Source: an uncultured Pseudomonadota bacterium (lineage in GTDB: Bacteria > Myxococcota_A > UBA9160 > PR03). From it: a DNA stretch of 64,000 nt. Numbering within the stretch: the first letter of the stretch is position 1; each line of letters begins with the position of its first letter. Location: positions 17,630 through 81,629 of the forward strand of contig CAADGG010000084.1 in NCBI GenBank assembly GCA_900696485.1. Direction: 5' to 3'. The notes under the pieces were generated by a model that was not told the DNA's origin, did no database searches, and worked only from the letters and a program-made list of their open reading frames with translations. A program made the translations under genes and the position numbers. Below are positions 50,631 to 59,056 of this stretch, piece by piece.

Positions 50631-50692
50631 CAGACCGATTTCCTCCTTCCGGCTCCCCGAGCGGCGACGCCGCATGGTAGGCTACCGCGACC

Positions 50693-53110
50693 ATGACACA
50701 GGCACTCGACGGCATCCGCGTGATCGAACTCGGCGAAGGCGTCTCGGCCGCCTACTGCGCGCGTCTGTTCGCCGACTTCGGCGCCGACGTGGTGAAGATC
50801 GCGGATCCGCACGGCGACGTCGCGCGCGCCTGGGGCCCGTTCCCGGGCGACACGCCGGATCCCGAGAAGAGCGGGCTGTTCGTGTTCCTCAACACGAACA
50901 AGCGCGGCATCGCGCTGGATCTCGCGAGCCAGGACGGCCGCGCCGCGCTGCAGCGCCTGCTCGCCGGCGCCGACCTGCTCGTCGAGAACCTGCCGCTCGA
51001 GCGCGCGCGCGAACTCGGGCTCGACGGCGACGCGCTGCAGCGCGCCCATCCGGAGCTCGTGCACGTGGCGCTCTCGCCGTTCGGACGCAGCGGGCCCTAC
51101 GCCGGCTGGAAGGGCTACGACCTCAACGCCTATCACCTGACGGCTGCCGGCCATCGCTACTGCGGGCGGCCCGGCGAGGCGCCGCTCGAGCACGGGACCT
51201 TCTCCGCCGAGTTCTTCGGGGCCGCCGCGGCCGCCGCGTGGGGACTTGCCGCAGTGCTCGGCCGCGCGCGGGTCGGCGGCGGGCAGCAGCTCGATGTGTC
51301 GTGCGCCGAGGCGATCGCCGCGGTCTTCGTCGGCGGGCAGAACATCGGCGCTCTCGCCCAGGATGGGAAGTGGGAGCACCGCACCGGCGTCGGCATGCCG
51401 CTCGGCGCGCCGGCGACGATCCTGCCGTGCCGCGACGGGCACGTCTGGATGCTCGCGCTCGAGGCCGGTCAGTGGAACGGCCTGCGGCGCGTGATGGGGG
51501 ATCCCGACTGGGCGCAGGCCGAGATGTTCCAGGACATGTTCGCGCGGGCGCAGAACGCCGACCTGATCTACCCGCTGCTCGAAGAATGGACGCTCCAGCA
51601 CGGCAAGTGGGAGATCATGGAGCGCTGTCAGGCCGAGGGCGTGCCGGTCACCGCGGTCTTCTCGGTGCAGGAGGCCGCCGAGCAGCCGCATCTGCGCGCG
51701 CGCCGCCATTTCGTCGACATCGAACACCCGAAGCTCGGCCGCGTGCGCCACCTCGGTGCGCCGTTTCGGCTTCCGGCGAGCCCCGGCGGCCCGGCACGGC
51801 CCGCGCCGGGGCTCGGCCAGCACACCCGGGAGGTGCTGGCGCAGCCGCCCGCCGCGAAGCGATCCGCCGCGCCGCCGCCGCCCGCACCGAGCGCGCGCGC
51901 GCTCCCGCTCGAGGGCCTCCGCGTCGCGAACTTCGGCTGGGTGTGGGCGGGGCCGGTGGTCGGGCAGACGCTCGGCTTCCTCGGCGCCGACGTCGTGAAG
52001 ATCGAGTCGCGCACGCGGATCGATCTGACCCGCACGCTGCCGCCGTTCGGTGGCGGCATCCGGGATCCCGATCGCAGCCTCTCGAACCACGCATGCTGGG
52101 CCGGCAACGGCAGCGTGACGCTCGATCTGAAACAACCCGAAGCGCAGGCGCTCGCACGGCGGCTCATCGCGCAATGCGACGTCGTGATCGAGAACTTCGG
52201 CCCCGGCGTCATGGAGCAGTTCCAGCTCGGCTGGGACGAGCTGCGCGCGGTGCGGCCCGATCTCGTGATGTTCTCGATGCCGGCCGCCGGTCTCGACGGA
52301 CCCCTCAAGGACATCCGCACCTACGGGCTCTCGCTGACGAGCACGACCGGGCTCGACAGCCTGACCGGCTACGTCGATGGCCCGCCGATCCCCGTCGAGA
52401 ACGCGTTCTCCGATCCTTATAACGGCATCCTCGGCGCCTACGCGATCCTCGTCGCACTGGCCCACCGCAACCGCACCGGAGCGGGGCAGCACATCGACTA
52501 CTCCCAGCAGGAGGCCGTGATGCAGATGATCGGCCCGGCGTACATGGACTACGTGCTGAACGGGCGCGTGGCGGGGCCGCTCGGGAACCGCCACCCGCTC
52601 GCGGCCGGGGCGCCGCACGGCGTCTTCCCGTGCGCCGGCGACGACCGCTGGATCTCGATCGCGGTGCTGCAGGACGAGGAGTGGCGCGGGCTCGTGCGCG
52701 CCATGGGAGATCCCGAGTGGGCGCGCGCGAACGACCTCGCGACGGCAGCCGCCCGCGTCCGGCGCAGCGACGACATCCACGAGCGGCTCGCCGCGTGGAC
52801 CCGCGAGCAGGACGCCGGAGCGCTCACGGCGCGCCTGCAACAGCACGGCGTCGCGGCGGCCTCCGTCCTGTCCGTCGCCGACCTGCTGAGCGACCCGCAC
52901 TGGCGCGCGCGCAAGACGTTCGTCGAGGTCATCCACCCGCTCGGATTTTCGGAGACGATCTACGGCGCCTACGTGAAGATGAGTCGCAGCCAGGTCGATG
53001 TGCAGCCGGGGCCGCGCATGGGACAGGACAACGAGCGCGTGCTGCGCGACCTGCTCGGCCTCGGCGCCGACGAAGACCGGCGGCTGCTCGACGCGAAGAT
53101 CATCCACTGA
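50693..53110 (+). CDS. Tandem double CaiB/BaiF CoA-transferase (two full domains fused)
   Basis: 805 residues from ATG 50693. Residues 1 to about 395 form one CoA-transferase (GIRVIELGEGVSAAYCARLFADFGADVVKI; GTPFR-like APFRLPASPGG; GLGQHTREVL). A Pro/Ala linker of about 25 residues follows. Residues 420-805 form a second (LRVANFGWVWAGPVVGQTLGFLGADVVKIES; NGRVAGPLGNRHPLAAGAPHGVFPC). The acyl-carrying Asp is present in domain 2 (FSDPYNGILGAYAILVAL) but reads Glu in domain 1 (FSAEFFGAAAAAA). Since the family works as interlocked rings of two chains, the fusion could be an obligate heterodimer in one polypeptide. Confidence 0.93.
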   Translation: MTQALDGIRVIELGEGVSAAYCARLFADFGADVVKIADPHGDVARAWGPFPGDTPDPEKSGLFVFLNTNKRGIALDLASQDGRAALQRLLAGADLLVENLPLERARELGLDGDALQRAHPELVHVALSPFGRSGPYAGWKGYDLNAYHLTAAGHRYCGRPGEAPLEHGTFSAEFFGAAAAAAWGLAAVLGRARVGGGQQLDVSCAEAIAAVFVGGQNIGALAQDGKWEHRTGVGMPLGAPATILPCRDGHVWMLALEAGQWNGLRRVMGDPDWAQAEMFQDMFARAQNADLIYPLLEEWTLQHGKWEIMERCQAEGVPVTAVFSVQEAAEQPHLRARRHFVDIEHPKLGRVRHLGAPFRLPASPGGPARPAPGLGQHTREVLAQPPAAKRSAAPPPPAPSARALPLEGLRVANFGWVWAGPVVGQTLGFLGADVVKIESRTRIDLTRTLPPFGGGIRDPDRSLSNHACWAGNGSVTLDLKQPEAQALARRLIAQCDVVIENFGPGVMEQFQLGWDELRAVRPDLVMFSMPAAGLDGPLKDIRTYGLSLTSTTGLDSLTGYVDGPPIPVENAFSDPYNGILGAYAILVALAHRNRTGAGQHIDYSQQEAVMQMIGPAYMDYVLNGRVAGPLGNRHPLAAGAPHGVFPCAGDDRWISIAVLQDEEWRGLVRAMGDPEWARANDLATAAARVRRSDDIHERLAAWTREQDAGALTARLQQHGVAAASVLSVADLLSDPHWRARKTFVEVIHPLGFSETIYGAYVKMSRSQVDVQPGPRMGQDNERVLRDLLGLGADEDRRLLDAKIIH

Positions 53111-53138
53111 ACGATGCGCCATCGATCGCGATTCCCGG

Positions 53139-53912
53139 CTAGCGACCGCGGAAGCGGGGCGGCCGCTTCTCGGCGAATGCGCGCGGACCTTCCTGGGCGT
53201 CCTCGGACGCGAAGACCTTCGCCGCGAGCGCCTTCTCCAGCACGAAGCCGCGCTCGAGCCCGAGCGCGCGCACGGCGATCTCCTTCGCCGTGCGCACCGC
53301 GAGCGGGCCGTTGCGACAGATCTTCTCCGCCCATTCGAGTGCGCGCGCGAGCAATTGCTCCTTCGGCACGACCTCGTTCAGGAAGCCCACCTCGTAGGCG
53401 CGCTGCGCGTCGATCTGCTCCCCGGTGAGGAGCAGCTGCATCGCCACCGGCCACGGCATCTGCTGCGGGAGCCGCACGTGGGAGCCGCCGGCCGGCACGA
53501 GCCCCCAGCGCACCTCGCCGAGTCCGAAACGGGCATGCTCGGCGGCGATCCGGATGTCCGTGTGCACGACCGTCTCGAGGCCGCCGGCGATGCACAGGCC
53601 GTTGATCGCCGCGATGATCGGCTTGAACACGTCGCTGAACTGGCGCTTGGTCGGATCGTCGTAGCCGAGCGAGTCGCCGGACGTCATCGCTGGGATCGCT
53701 TCCTTCAGGTCCATGCCGCAGCAGAAGGCCCGGTCGCCTTCGGCGGTGAGGATCGAGACCCACAGCTCCGGATCGGCCTCGATCGCCGCGAACGCGCGGT
53801 CGAGCCCGAGCAGCATGTCCTTCGTCAGCGCGTTCATCGCGTCGGGTCGTGCGATCGTGACGATCGCGATGTGGCCCCTCTTCTCGAAGCGGATCGTCGG
53901 CGGCAGATCCAC
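53139..53912 (-). CDS. Enoyl-CoA hydratase (crotonase family)
   Basis: 257 residues from GTG 53912, with AGGGAGA at 8-9 nt; the frame stays open upstream through an 8-bp repeat array that would encode Arg/Ser/Pro/Thr-rich sequence, so the shorter start is preferred. Motifs: IARPDAMNALTKDML, DRAFCCGMDLKE (oxyanion hole), NGLCIAGGLETVVHTDIRIA and FGLGEVRWGLVPAGGSHVRLPQQM, with Glu present and a GGS loop, ending EDAQEGPRAFAEKRPPRFRGR. A likely hydratase of the same pathway as the neighbouring DUF35/thiolase pair. It converges on the double CoA-transferase within 28 bp. Confidence 0.9.
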   Translation of the reverse strand: MDLPPTIRFEKRGHIAIVTIARPDAMNALTKDMLLGLDRAFAAIEADPELWVSILTAEGDRAFCCGMDLKEAIPAMTSGDSLGYDDPTKRQFSDVFKPIIAAINGLCIAGGLETVVHTDIRIAAEHARFGLGEVRWGLVPAGGSHVRLPQQMPWPVAMQLLLTGEQIDAQRAYEVGFLNEVVPKEQLLARALEWAEKICRNGPLAVRTAKEIAVRALGLERGFVLEKALAAKVFASEDAQEGPRAFAEKRPPRFRGR

Positions 53913-53927
53913 GCGGCTGGTCTCCCT

Positions 53928-53983
53928 GGGTTCGCGGGTTTGCGGACTTCTGGACTTGCGGGTTTGCGGGTTTGCGGATTTAC
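53928..53983. repeat. 8-bp tandem repeat, seven units
   Basis: Seven 8-mers of the GGGTTTGC/GGACTTGC type start at 53928 and repeat without gaps to 53983. The right-hand edge is 15 bp from the DUF35 stop. The left end overlaps the ribosome-binding site of the hydratase gene. Unit gain or loss would alter the distance between the two genes. Confidence 0.9.
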
Positions 53984-53998
53984 GGGGTCGTGCTCCAG

Positions 53999-54403
53999 CT
54001 ACGCGCGCCGGCGGAATTTCGGCAGCGTCACGTCGGCCGTGACGTCGTCGTAGACGACCTCGACCGGCAGGCCGATCGCGAGTTCTTCCGGCGGGCAGTC
54101 GACGACCTGCGTCACGAGCCGCACGCCCTCGTCCATCTCGACGACGACGGGGACCTGCGGCGGATCCGACGCGAACGCGGGGTGCATCGAGCGGTTCGCG
54201 ACGATCCACGTATAGACGCGGCCGCGGCCGCTCGACGGCTCCCAGCGGAACTCCGCGGCGCCGCACGCGGCGCAGCGCTCGCGCGGCACGTGTCGCCATG
54301 TCGCGCACGCGGCGCAGCGCTGGAAGCGCAGCTCATGCCGCTTGCAGAAGCCGTAGAACTCCGCGCTGAGCCCCGTGAGCTGCGGTAGCGGCCTTGCGCT
54401 CAT
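53999..54403 (-). CDS. DUF35 OB-fold/zinc-ribbon protein (second copy)
   Basis: 134 residues from ATG 54403. A zinc ribbon (CAAC...CAAC, about residues 30-47) precedes an OB-fold (GRGRVYTWIVANRSMHPAF, VPVVVEMDEGVRLVTQVVD, LPVEVVYDDV). A short GFCKRHELRFQRC helix is the usual N-terminal DUF35 start. It overlaps the thiolase gene start region by 4 nt (ATGA), so the pair is co-translated. It is shorter than the copy at 48276. Confidence 0.9.
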   Translation of the reverse strand: MSARPLPQLTGLSAEFYGFCKRHELRFQRCAACATWRHVPRERCAACGAAEFRWEPSSGRGRVYTWIVANRSMHPAFASDPPQVPVVVEMDEGVRLVTQVVDCPPEELAIGLPVEVVYDDVTADVTLPKFRRRA

Positions 54404-55563
54404 GCGCGCCCCAGCACGGCGATGCTGCCGTCACCGAAGTCGCCGAAGCCCGTCACGACGCCGAGTTCGGCGCCGGCCACCTGTCGCTCGCCCGCCTCGC
54501 CGCGCAACTGGCGCACCGCCTCGACGACGTGATTCATGCCGACGACGTGCGCCTCCGAGAGCAGGCCGCCGTGGGTGTTGATCGGCAGCTCGCCGCCGAG
54601 CTCGATCCGGCCGCCGGCGACGAACGCCCCGCCTTCCCCGCGCTTGCAGAAACCCGCCTCCTCGATCTGCTGCAGCACCTCGAACGTGAAGCAGTCGTAG
54701 ATCTGCGCGAAGTCGGCGTCCGACGGGCGCACGCCGGCCTGCCCGAACGCGCGCGGCGCGGCGCTCGTGAGGCCGATCTGGAACCAGTCCTTGCGGCTCA
54801 CGATCTCGTCGGCGGGATGGGGCTGCCCGACTGCGGCGCCGAGGATCCGGACCGGCCGCTTCGCGAGGTCGCGCGCGCGCTCCTCGCTGGTGACGACGAG
54901 GGCCGCCCCGCCGTCGGTCTCGAGGCAGCAATCGAGCAATCGGTAGGGATCCGCGATCATCGGGGACGCGAGGTAGTCCGCGAGCGTCATGGGGCGACCG
55001 CGCATCACGGCGTTGGGGTTCGCCTGGGCGTGCCGTCGCATCGCGACCGCGATGGCGCCGAGCTGCTCCGGCGTCGTGCCGAACTCCGCCATGTGCCGCC
55101 GGGCCATCAGCGCGTACCACTGCGGCGGCGCCGTCAGCCCGTACGGGATGTAGAAATCGCGCGCGATGCCGCCGCCCGGCAGCGACTGGACCTCCATCGA
55201 GACCGTCTGTCGCGCGCGCACGCCGGAGTAGCCGGCCCAGCCCGCCGGGATCAGCACGTGCTGCGCCACGCCGGCGCCGATCGCGAGCGAGGCGTGCAGC
55301 AACGAGGCGACCGGGCTCGCCCCGCCCAGGTGCACCGTCGACGTGAAGCGCAGCTCCGAGATCCCGAGGTTCGCGGCGATCTCCTCGGCGCTCGAAAGAC
55401 CCGGGAACGGCAGCAGGCCGTCGATGTCGCGCATCGCGAGCCCGGCGTCCTCGATCGCGCGCACGGCGGCGTCCAGATGCAGCGCGAGCGTCGTCGGCGA
55501 CCAGCTCTTGTCGCGCGCGTAGCGCGTTTCGCCGATCCCGACGATGCAGGCCTGCGCCGTCAT
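54400..55563 (-). CDS. SCP-x thiolase-like protein lacking the nucleophile Cys
   Basis: 387 residues from ATG 55563; a TTG two codons earlier is possible. Thiolase-fold segments: CIVGIGETRYARDKSWSPTTLALHLDAAVRAIEDAGL, RRHMAEFGTTPEQLGAIAV, DCCLETDGGAALVV, IYDCFTFEVLQQIEE and NTHGGLLSEAHVVGMNHVVEAVRQLRGEAG. At the nucleophile position the sequence reads VHLGGASPVASLLHAS, with no Cys, and HDCF is YDCF. Such Cys-less SCP-x homologues, paired with DUF35 proteins, act as aldol lyases (Ltp2-like) rather than thiolases. Assignment of that activity is inference from family knowledge. Confidence 0.87.
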   Translation of the reverse strand: MTAQACIVGIGETRYARDKSWSPTTLALHLDAAVRAIEDAGLAMRDIDGLLPFPGLSSAEEIAANLGISELRFTSTVHLGGASPVASLLHASLAIGAGVAQHVLIPAGWAGYSGVRARQTVSMEVQSLPGGGIARDFYIPYGLTAPPQWYALMARRHMAEFGTTPEQLGAIAVAMRRHAQANPNAVMRGRPMTLADYLASPMIADPYRLLDCCLETDGGAALVVTSEERARDLAKRPVRILGAAVGQPHPADEIVSRKDWFQIGLTSAAPRAFGQAGVRPSDADFAQIYDCFTFEVLQQIEEAGFCKRGEGGAFVAGGRIELGGELPINTHGGLLSEAHVVGMNHVVEAVRQLRGEAGERQVAGAELGVVTGFGDFGDGSIAVLGRA

Positions 55564-55600
55564 GCGCAAAGCCGCCGCCGTCGTGCGGTCCTGGCGTCGT

Positions 55601-56602
55601 TCACTTCTGCGCGCGCACGCGCTTGGTCGGCTCGAGGCCGGTCAGCTTGGCGAGATTGAGGCCCAGGATCTTCGCGCGCGTCTGGTCGGTGATCTCCGGA
55701 TAGCCCCAGCCGTCCCGGACTTCCTTCGGGATGTCGAAGTTGCGCACGTAGTCGGTGACCTTCGGCATGTCGTCGAACGGCAGGTCGAAGCCCAGCACGA
55801 TCTTGTCCTCGGTCGCCCACTCGAGCGCTTCACCGATCATGTGCCAGCCCTTCTGGGGCGCCCGTGCGAACCAACCGACGATCCCGGAGATGCTGATGTA
55901 GAGGTTCGGGTGCTTCGCGGCGAGTCCGAACAGCTCCTCGTGGTAGGGCCAGCCCATGTGATACGCGATGATCTTGAGTTCCGGGAAGTCGAGCAGGATC
56001 TCGTCGAGCTGTCCGGGATGCGTATTCTTGCTCGGCTGCGGCGGCACGTAGGCGGCCCCGGTGTGCATCGTCAGCGGGATGCCGAGTTCCTGCGCCTTCT
56101 CGTAGAACGGCCACAGGCGGCGGTCGTTCAGGGGACCGTCGTCCTCCGGCGCATAGACCTTGCACAGCCGTGCGTTGTGGTTCTTGACCAGGTGCTCGAG
56201 CTCCCAGATCGCGTTCGACACGCCCCGCCGGATCACCGGGCCGCAGTTCGCCTCCAGGTACATGCGCTCGGGGTACGGCTCGATCTCACTCAGGATGAAG
56301 CCGTTCGTCGACATGCACGTCGAGTGGCCGGATACGTCCATCATCGACTCGCGCAGCGCGAAGCAGACGTCGACGCCGGCCTTGTCCATCCACTCGATCA
56401 GCGCGTGCGCGCGCGGGTGCGGCATGTCGCCGCCCCCGGCGAGGCTGCGGCCCGCCCACACTCTCATGATGCCGTCGCCGCTCCCCCACCAGCGCTGGAA
56501 CTGCGGGTAGTAGGACATCTCCGCCATCGACTGTTCGTTCATGAAGTGACACTCGGTCATCGCGACGAAATGATCGTTCCGAGCCGGATCGTTCTGGGCC
56601 AT
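55601..56602 (-). CDS. Amidohydrolase-2 (ACMSD-like) family protein
   Basis: 333 residues from ATG 56602 with AGGAGG upstream. The amidohydrolase-2 barrel is clear: MDKAGVDVCFALRESMM, FILSEIEPYPERMYLEANCGP, LCKVYAPEDDGPLNDRRLWPFYEKAQELGIPLTMHTGAAY, LKIIAYHMGWPYHEELFGLAAKHPNLYISISG and KIVLGFDLPF. The N-terminal metal HxH motif is replaced by TECHFM, leaving one His, so metal binding is altered. The later His residues (MHTG, YHMGWPYH) and Asp (GFDLPF) are kept. Relatives include decarboxylases and hydrolases of the ACMSD/LigW group. Operon neighbours are thiolase-like and molybdenum hydroxylase genes. Confidence 0.85.
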   Translation of the reverse strand: MAQNDPARNDHFVAMTECHFMNEQSMAEMSYYPQFQRWWGSGDGIMRVWAGRSLAGGGDMPHPRAHALIEWMDKAGVDVCFALRESMMDVSGHSTCMSTNGFILSEIEPYPERMYLEANCGPVIRRGVSNAIWELEHLVKNHNARLCKVYAPEDDGPLNDRRLWPFYEKAQELGIPLTMHTGAAYVPPQPSKNTHPGQLDEILLDFPELKIIAYHMGWPYHEELFGLAAKHPNLYISISGIVGWFARAPQKGWHMIGEALEWATEDKIVLGFDLPFDDMPKVTDYVRNFDIPKEVRDGWGYPEITDQTRAKILGLNLAKLTGLEPTKRVRAQK

Positions 56603-56626
56603 CGAGGACTCCTCCTGGCGGTTCGC

Positions 56627-59056
56627 CTAGCGGTTGGACTTCGCGTGGGACCTGGCGCTCTCGAGCAGCTTCCAGAGCCGATGCGGGCTCGCCGGCGTCT
56701 CGGTCGCCTGCACGCCGAGGGGAGCCAGCGCATCGTTGATCGCGCACAGCACCGCCGCCGGCGTGGTGTGCATCGCGCCCTCGCCGACACCCTTCGCGCC
56801 GAGCGGCGTGAACGGTGACGGCGTCACGATCGCGGCCGTCTCCGGAATCGGGACGTCGGAGATCGTCGGCAGCAGGTAGTCCGCGAACGTGGAGGTGAGC
56901 GGTTGCCCGTCCGCGTCGTAGACGTACTCCTCGAGCAGCGCGGCGCCGACGCCCTGCGCGACGCCGCCCTGGATCATGCCTTCGACATTCGCCGGATTGA
57001 GCCGTACGCCGCAGTCGTCGGCGATCCAGTAGCCGTCGATCGTCACCTGTCCGGTCTCGGCATCGATCTCGACGCGCACGATGTGACACGCGTTGGCGGC
57101 GGTGAGGTAGCTCTTCGCGCGGCCGTCCGCGTCGGCCGGTGTCCGGCCGGGGGCGGTCCACACGCAGGTCGCCTCGGGGCTCGGCTCGAGATCCGGCGGC
57201 AGCAGGTCGCTGCGCGTCAGCATCACCGCGGCGACCTGCGCGACGGTCATCTCGGCGCCCGGCACGCCGGGCACCTCGAGCCGGCCGTCGCGCAGCACGA
57301 CGACGCCGGGATCCGCTTGCAGCAGGTGCGCGGCTGCACGCACCAGCTTCGCCTTCACGCGCTCGGCGGCGCCGAGCACGGCCCCTGTGAGCGCCACGCC
57401 GAGCCGTGAGCCTCCCGGCCCGAAGTGCGGCGGGGCGGACAGCGAGTCCTGCGCCACCACCCGGACGTCGCCGAGTTCGACGCCGAAGTAGTCCGCGAGC
57501 AGCTGCGCCGCCACGGTGTACTGGCCCTGCCCTTCGAGCGAGAAGCCGACCTTCACGACGATCTTGCCGAACAGGTCGATCGACACCGTCGCGCCCTCCG
57601 GCACGCCCGTCATCGGCACGCCGACGATCGCGTAGGCGTTCCAGTCGAAGACCCCCGGTTCGATCGTGCTGACGAGGCCGATGCCGACCAGCCGGCCCTC
57701 CGCGCGCGCCTGCGCCTGCTCCTCGCGCAGCCGCCGGTAGTCACTCATCTCGAGCACGCGGTCGAGCGCGGCCTCATAGTCTCCGGAGTCGTACTCGTTG
57801 CCGGTCGCGATCTCGTACGGGAAGCGGTCCTTCGCGATGAAGTTGCGGCGGCGGATCTCCCCGGGATCGATCCCGAGTTCGCGCGCCGCCGTGTCGACGA
57901 GATGCTCGAGCACCCAGTTGTGCGGCGGCGGCCCCATGCCGCGATACGGACCCGTCGGCAGCTTGTTGGTGAGAACGAGCGTCAGATCGTACGCCGCGAC
58001 CGGAATCGTGTAGCAGCCGGTGAACGAGGCGAGAGGCTTCGCGGCGCTGATCGCGCCGGCCCCCTCCGGCGTGCCGCCGAGGTCGTCGAGCAACGTGACG
58101 TGCAGGCCGGTGAAACGGCCGTCGCTTCGCAGCGCAAGCGCCGCCTCGTAGTGTCGATCCCAGGCCTGCCCGGCGCCGCCGACGAGGTACTCCATGCGAT
58201 CCTCGATCCACTTGACCGGACGCCCGTCGGCCTGGCGCGACAGCATGGCGGCGATGCAGGTGCCGCGCATGCCGCCCTTGCCGCCGAAGCTGCCCCCGTG
58301 CGGGTGGCTGATCACGCGCACTTTGTGCGCGGGGATCTGCAGCACCGCGGAGATACCGAGCGCCATGTAGCCCTGCGTCTGGTAGCTGCCGCGGCAGGTG
58401 AGCGTCGCCTCGCTGGGATCCCATTGCGCGATCACGCCGAAGGTCTCCATCGGGTTCGCGCCGAGCCGGTTCCAGCGGAGTTTCTCACGGACCACGCGGT
58501 CGGCGTCGCGGAAGGCGGCGTCGACGTCGCCCCAGCGGAACTGCTTGTGCAGGACGACGTTGCTGCCCTTCTCCTCGAGCAGCAGCGGCGCGCCGGGCTT
58601 CAAGGCCTCGAACGCATCGACGACGGCCGGCAGCGGCTCGTACTCGACGTCGATCTGCTCGAGCGCGTCCTCGGCGAGCGCGCGGCTCGTCGCGGCGACG
58701 GCGGCGACCGGCTCGCCGACGAAGCGCGCCTTGTCGACCGCGAGGCAATGCACGCCCCAGCCGTCCGGGATCGTCCCGAGCGGGGCGGTCGTGGCGCGCG
58801 CGTCCTCGCCCGTCACCACTGCGAAGACGCCGGGCAGCGCCCGCGCGCGGCTCGTGTCGATGCGCACGATGCGCGCGTGCGCGAATGGACTGCGCAGGAT
58901 CGCGCCGTGCAGCATGCCGGGCAGCGTGGCGTTGTCGATGAACTCCGCCCGGCCGGAGACGAGCATCTGGTCCTCGACGCGCGGAACGCGCTCTCCGATG
59001 TAGCGCGCCTTGCTGGTCGGCAGGTCGGCGATCGTCTTCGGGATGCCCCCCGTCAC
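56627..59056 (-). CDS. Molybdenum hydroxylase large subunit (xanthine/aldehyde dehydrogenase type)
   Basis: 809 residues from GTG 59056, overlapping the small-subunit stop (GTGA). The N-terminal ald_xan_dh domain (RVPRVEDQMLVSGRAEFIDN) and the Mo-pterin domain follow the standard order. GGSFGGKGGMRG is a pterin-binding loop, TGPYRGMGPP is in place of the AYRCSFR loop of form I CO dehydrogenase, QGQGQ-like SLEGQGQYT is present, and GAKGVGEG holds the catalytic Glu. It is therefore not a form I CODH but a hydroxylase of an aldehyde, N-heterocycle, acyl-CoA or alkyl substrate. It contacts the 2Fe-2S and FAD subunits encoded immediately upstream. Confidence 0.93.
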   Translation of the reverse strand: MTGGIPKTIADLPTSKARYIGERVPRVEDQMLVSGRAEFIDNATLPGMLHGAILRSPFAHARIVRIDTSRARALPGVFAVVTGEDARATTAPLGTIPDGWGVHCLAVDKARFVGEPVAAVAATSRALAEDALEQIDVEYEPLPAVVDAFEALKPGAPLLLEEKGSNVVLHKQFRWGDVDAAFRDADRVVREKLRWNRLGANPMETFGVIAQWDPSEATLTCRGSYQTQGYMALGISAVLQIPAHKVRVISHPHGGSFGGKGGMRGTCIAAMLSRQADGRPVKWIEDRMEYLVGGAGQAWDRHYEAALALRSDGRFTGLHVTLLDDLGGTPEGAGAISAAKPLASFTGCYTIPVAAYDLTLVLTNKLPTGPYRGMGPPPHNWVLEHLVDTAARELGIDPGEIRRRNFIAKDRFPYEIATGNEYDSGDYEAALDRVLEMSDYRRLREEQAQARAEGRLVGIGLVSTIEPGVFDWNAYAIVGVPMTGVPEGATVSIDLFGKIVVKVGFSLEGQGQYTVAAQLLADYFGVELGDVRVVAQDSLSAPPHFGPGGSRLGVALTGAVLGAAERVKAKLVRAAAHLLQADPGVVVLRDGRLEVPGVPGAEMTVAQVAAVMLTRSDLLPPDLEPSPEATCVWTAPGRTPADADGRAKSYLTAANACHIVRVEIDAETGQVTIDGYWIADDCGVRLNPANVEGMIQGGVAQGVGAALLEEYVYDADGQPLTSTFADYLLPTISDVPIPETAAIVTPSPFTPLGAKGVGEGAMHTTPAAVLCAINDALAPLGVQATETPASPHRLWKLLESARSHAKSNR

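Noticed and set aside
56627..59056. Aerobic CO dehydrogenase (CoxL form I)
   Set aside because: The AYRCSFR active-site loop is absent; the sequence there reads GPYRGMGPP, so CO oxidation is not supported despite CoxG and cox-like gene order.
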